DNA from: Nitratifractor sp964650685
GTDB taxonomy: Bacteria > Campylobacterota > Campylobacteria > Campylobacterales > Sulfurovaceae
Assembly (NCBI GenBank): GCA_964650685.1
Contig: CAZYUW010000096.1
Span: 1 to 5,775 of the forward strand
Length of the DNA stretch: 5,775 nucleotides
Direction of reading: 5' to 3'
The notes below the pieces were generated by a model that searched no databases, was not told where the DNA came from, and saw nothing but the letters and a program-made list of their open reading frames with translations. This document shows, in pieces, positions 5,514-5,775 of the stretch; position 1 is the first letter of the stretch; each line of letters starts with the position of its first letter. Both the position numbers and the translations under genes were made by a program.

Positions 5514-5775
5514 CTATTGCTCATCTTTTCTGCATATCTTCGACACCATCGAGCGAGACAATCCAACATATCTGGCCACCTCCGCCTGCGTATAGCCATC
5601 GGCCACAGCAGCGAGGATCGCTTCGTTACGCGGCAGGGTGTCGAAGTGCTCTTTGAGCGTATGCGCACGGGCAGGTCGGCGGGTATGGTCGGGGGCAACA
5701 CTTCTTTGACTTTTTAGTTGTGAGAGTCTCTCCAGATCGTCATCGTCCAGCGTTACGCCAAGGTGCTCCCGGATG
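5514..5775 (-). CDS. C-terminal part of a REP-associated tyrosine transposase (RAYT, Y1_Tnp)-like protein, N-terminus beyond window
   Basis: The minus-strand frame is open from the right window edge to TAG at 5514-5516 and gives 86 residues: it starts IREHLGVTLDDDDLERLSQL, then a basic linker (APDHTRRPARAH), then TLKEHFDTLPRNEAILAAV and the helix-turn-helix DGYTQAEVARYVGLSRSMVSKI. In RAYT proteins an HUH nuclease domain with a catalytic Tyr is followed by just such a C-terminal GYTQ-E-A--LGLS-S-VS-I helix-turn-helix. The catalytic domain would lie to the right of the window, so activity cannot be judged. RAYTs are single-copy domesticated relatives of IS200/IS605 transposases that act on REP hairpins. 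The C-terminus alone could also belong to another HTH protein, but the flanking repeats support the transposase reading. Confidence 0.7.
   Translation of the reverse strand, partial: IREHLGVTLDDDDLERLSQLKSQRSVAPDHTRRPARAHTLKEHFDTLPRNEAILAAVADGYTQAEVARYVGLSRSMVSKICRKDEQ

Noticed and set aside
5408..5524. Minus-strand 38-codon ORF MSNRGGYSTPDPYQIM overlapping the transposase stop
   Set aside because: It has no clear ribosome site, and its TPDP arises from the CCTGACCCC repeat motif. It may be a decayed fragment, but nothing supports a gene. The longer 97-residue version from 5701 is a shadow of the transposase frame.

Overview
The window looks like chromosome from a Campylobacterota (Epsilonproteobacteria) relative, probably an environmental or vent-type lineage such as Sulfurovum or Hydrogenimonas. 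This is an inference from protein style: a long-form DapD, a Gram-negative TonB-dependent receptor, AAGGA-type ribosome binding sites and good TATAAT-like -10 boxes with mostly poor -35 boxes. Base composition is roughly balanced by eye. No rRNA, tRNA or CRISPR array was seen.

Left part (1-3789) is metabolic and envelope. dapD (lysine and meso-diaminopimelate synthesis) runs leftward off the window edge. Divergent from it is a BtuB-like TonB-dependent outer-membrane receptor, followed 10 bp later by a 6-TM inner-membrane protein that starts at TTG and resembles half of an MFS transporter. The receptor's ribosome binding site fixes a shorter start (1332) than the longest open frame. Its upstream region holds a 16-bp tandem direct repeat with a 22-bp period and a perfect 7-bp hairpin. 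The receptor and 6-TM gene look like one translationally coupled uptake operon.

Middle part (3790-4596): a stand-alone macrodomain protein with its own -10 box, followed by a short convergent intergenic stretch.

Right part (4597-5775, all on the minus strand) is accessory DNA. A near-consensus promoter drives a ribbon-helix-helix antitoxin and a RelE/ParE-family toxin that overlap by 11 bp. The toxin stop overlaps, as ATGA, the start of a 41-codon ORF that looks like the first ~28 residues of a type I restriction HsdR subunit, now truncated. Immediately upstream of the toxin-antitoxin promoter lies the trailing end of a REP-associated tyrosine transposase (RAYT)-like element: the C-terminal helix-turn-helix part of the transposase, then two GGGG(T/C)CAGG repeats exactly 100 bp apart. 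The picture is a small patch of defence and mobile remnants beside housekeeping genes.

No clearly new multi-gene system is evident. The best candidates for something little described are the receptor plus half-MFS pair with its repeat-bearing control region, and the toxin-antitoxin/hsdR-remnant junction.
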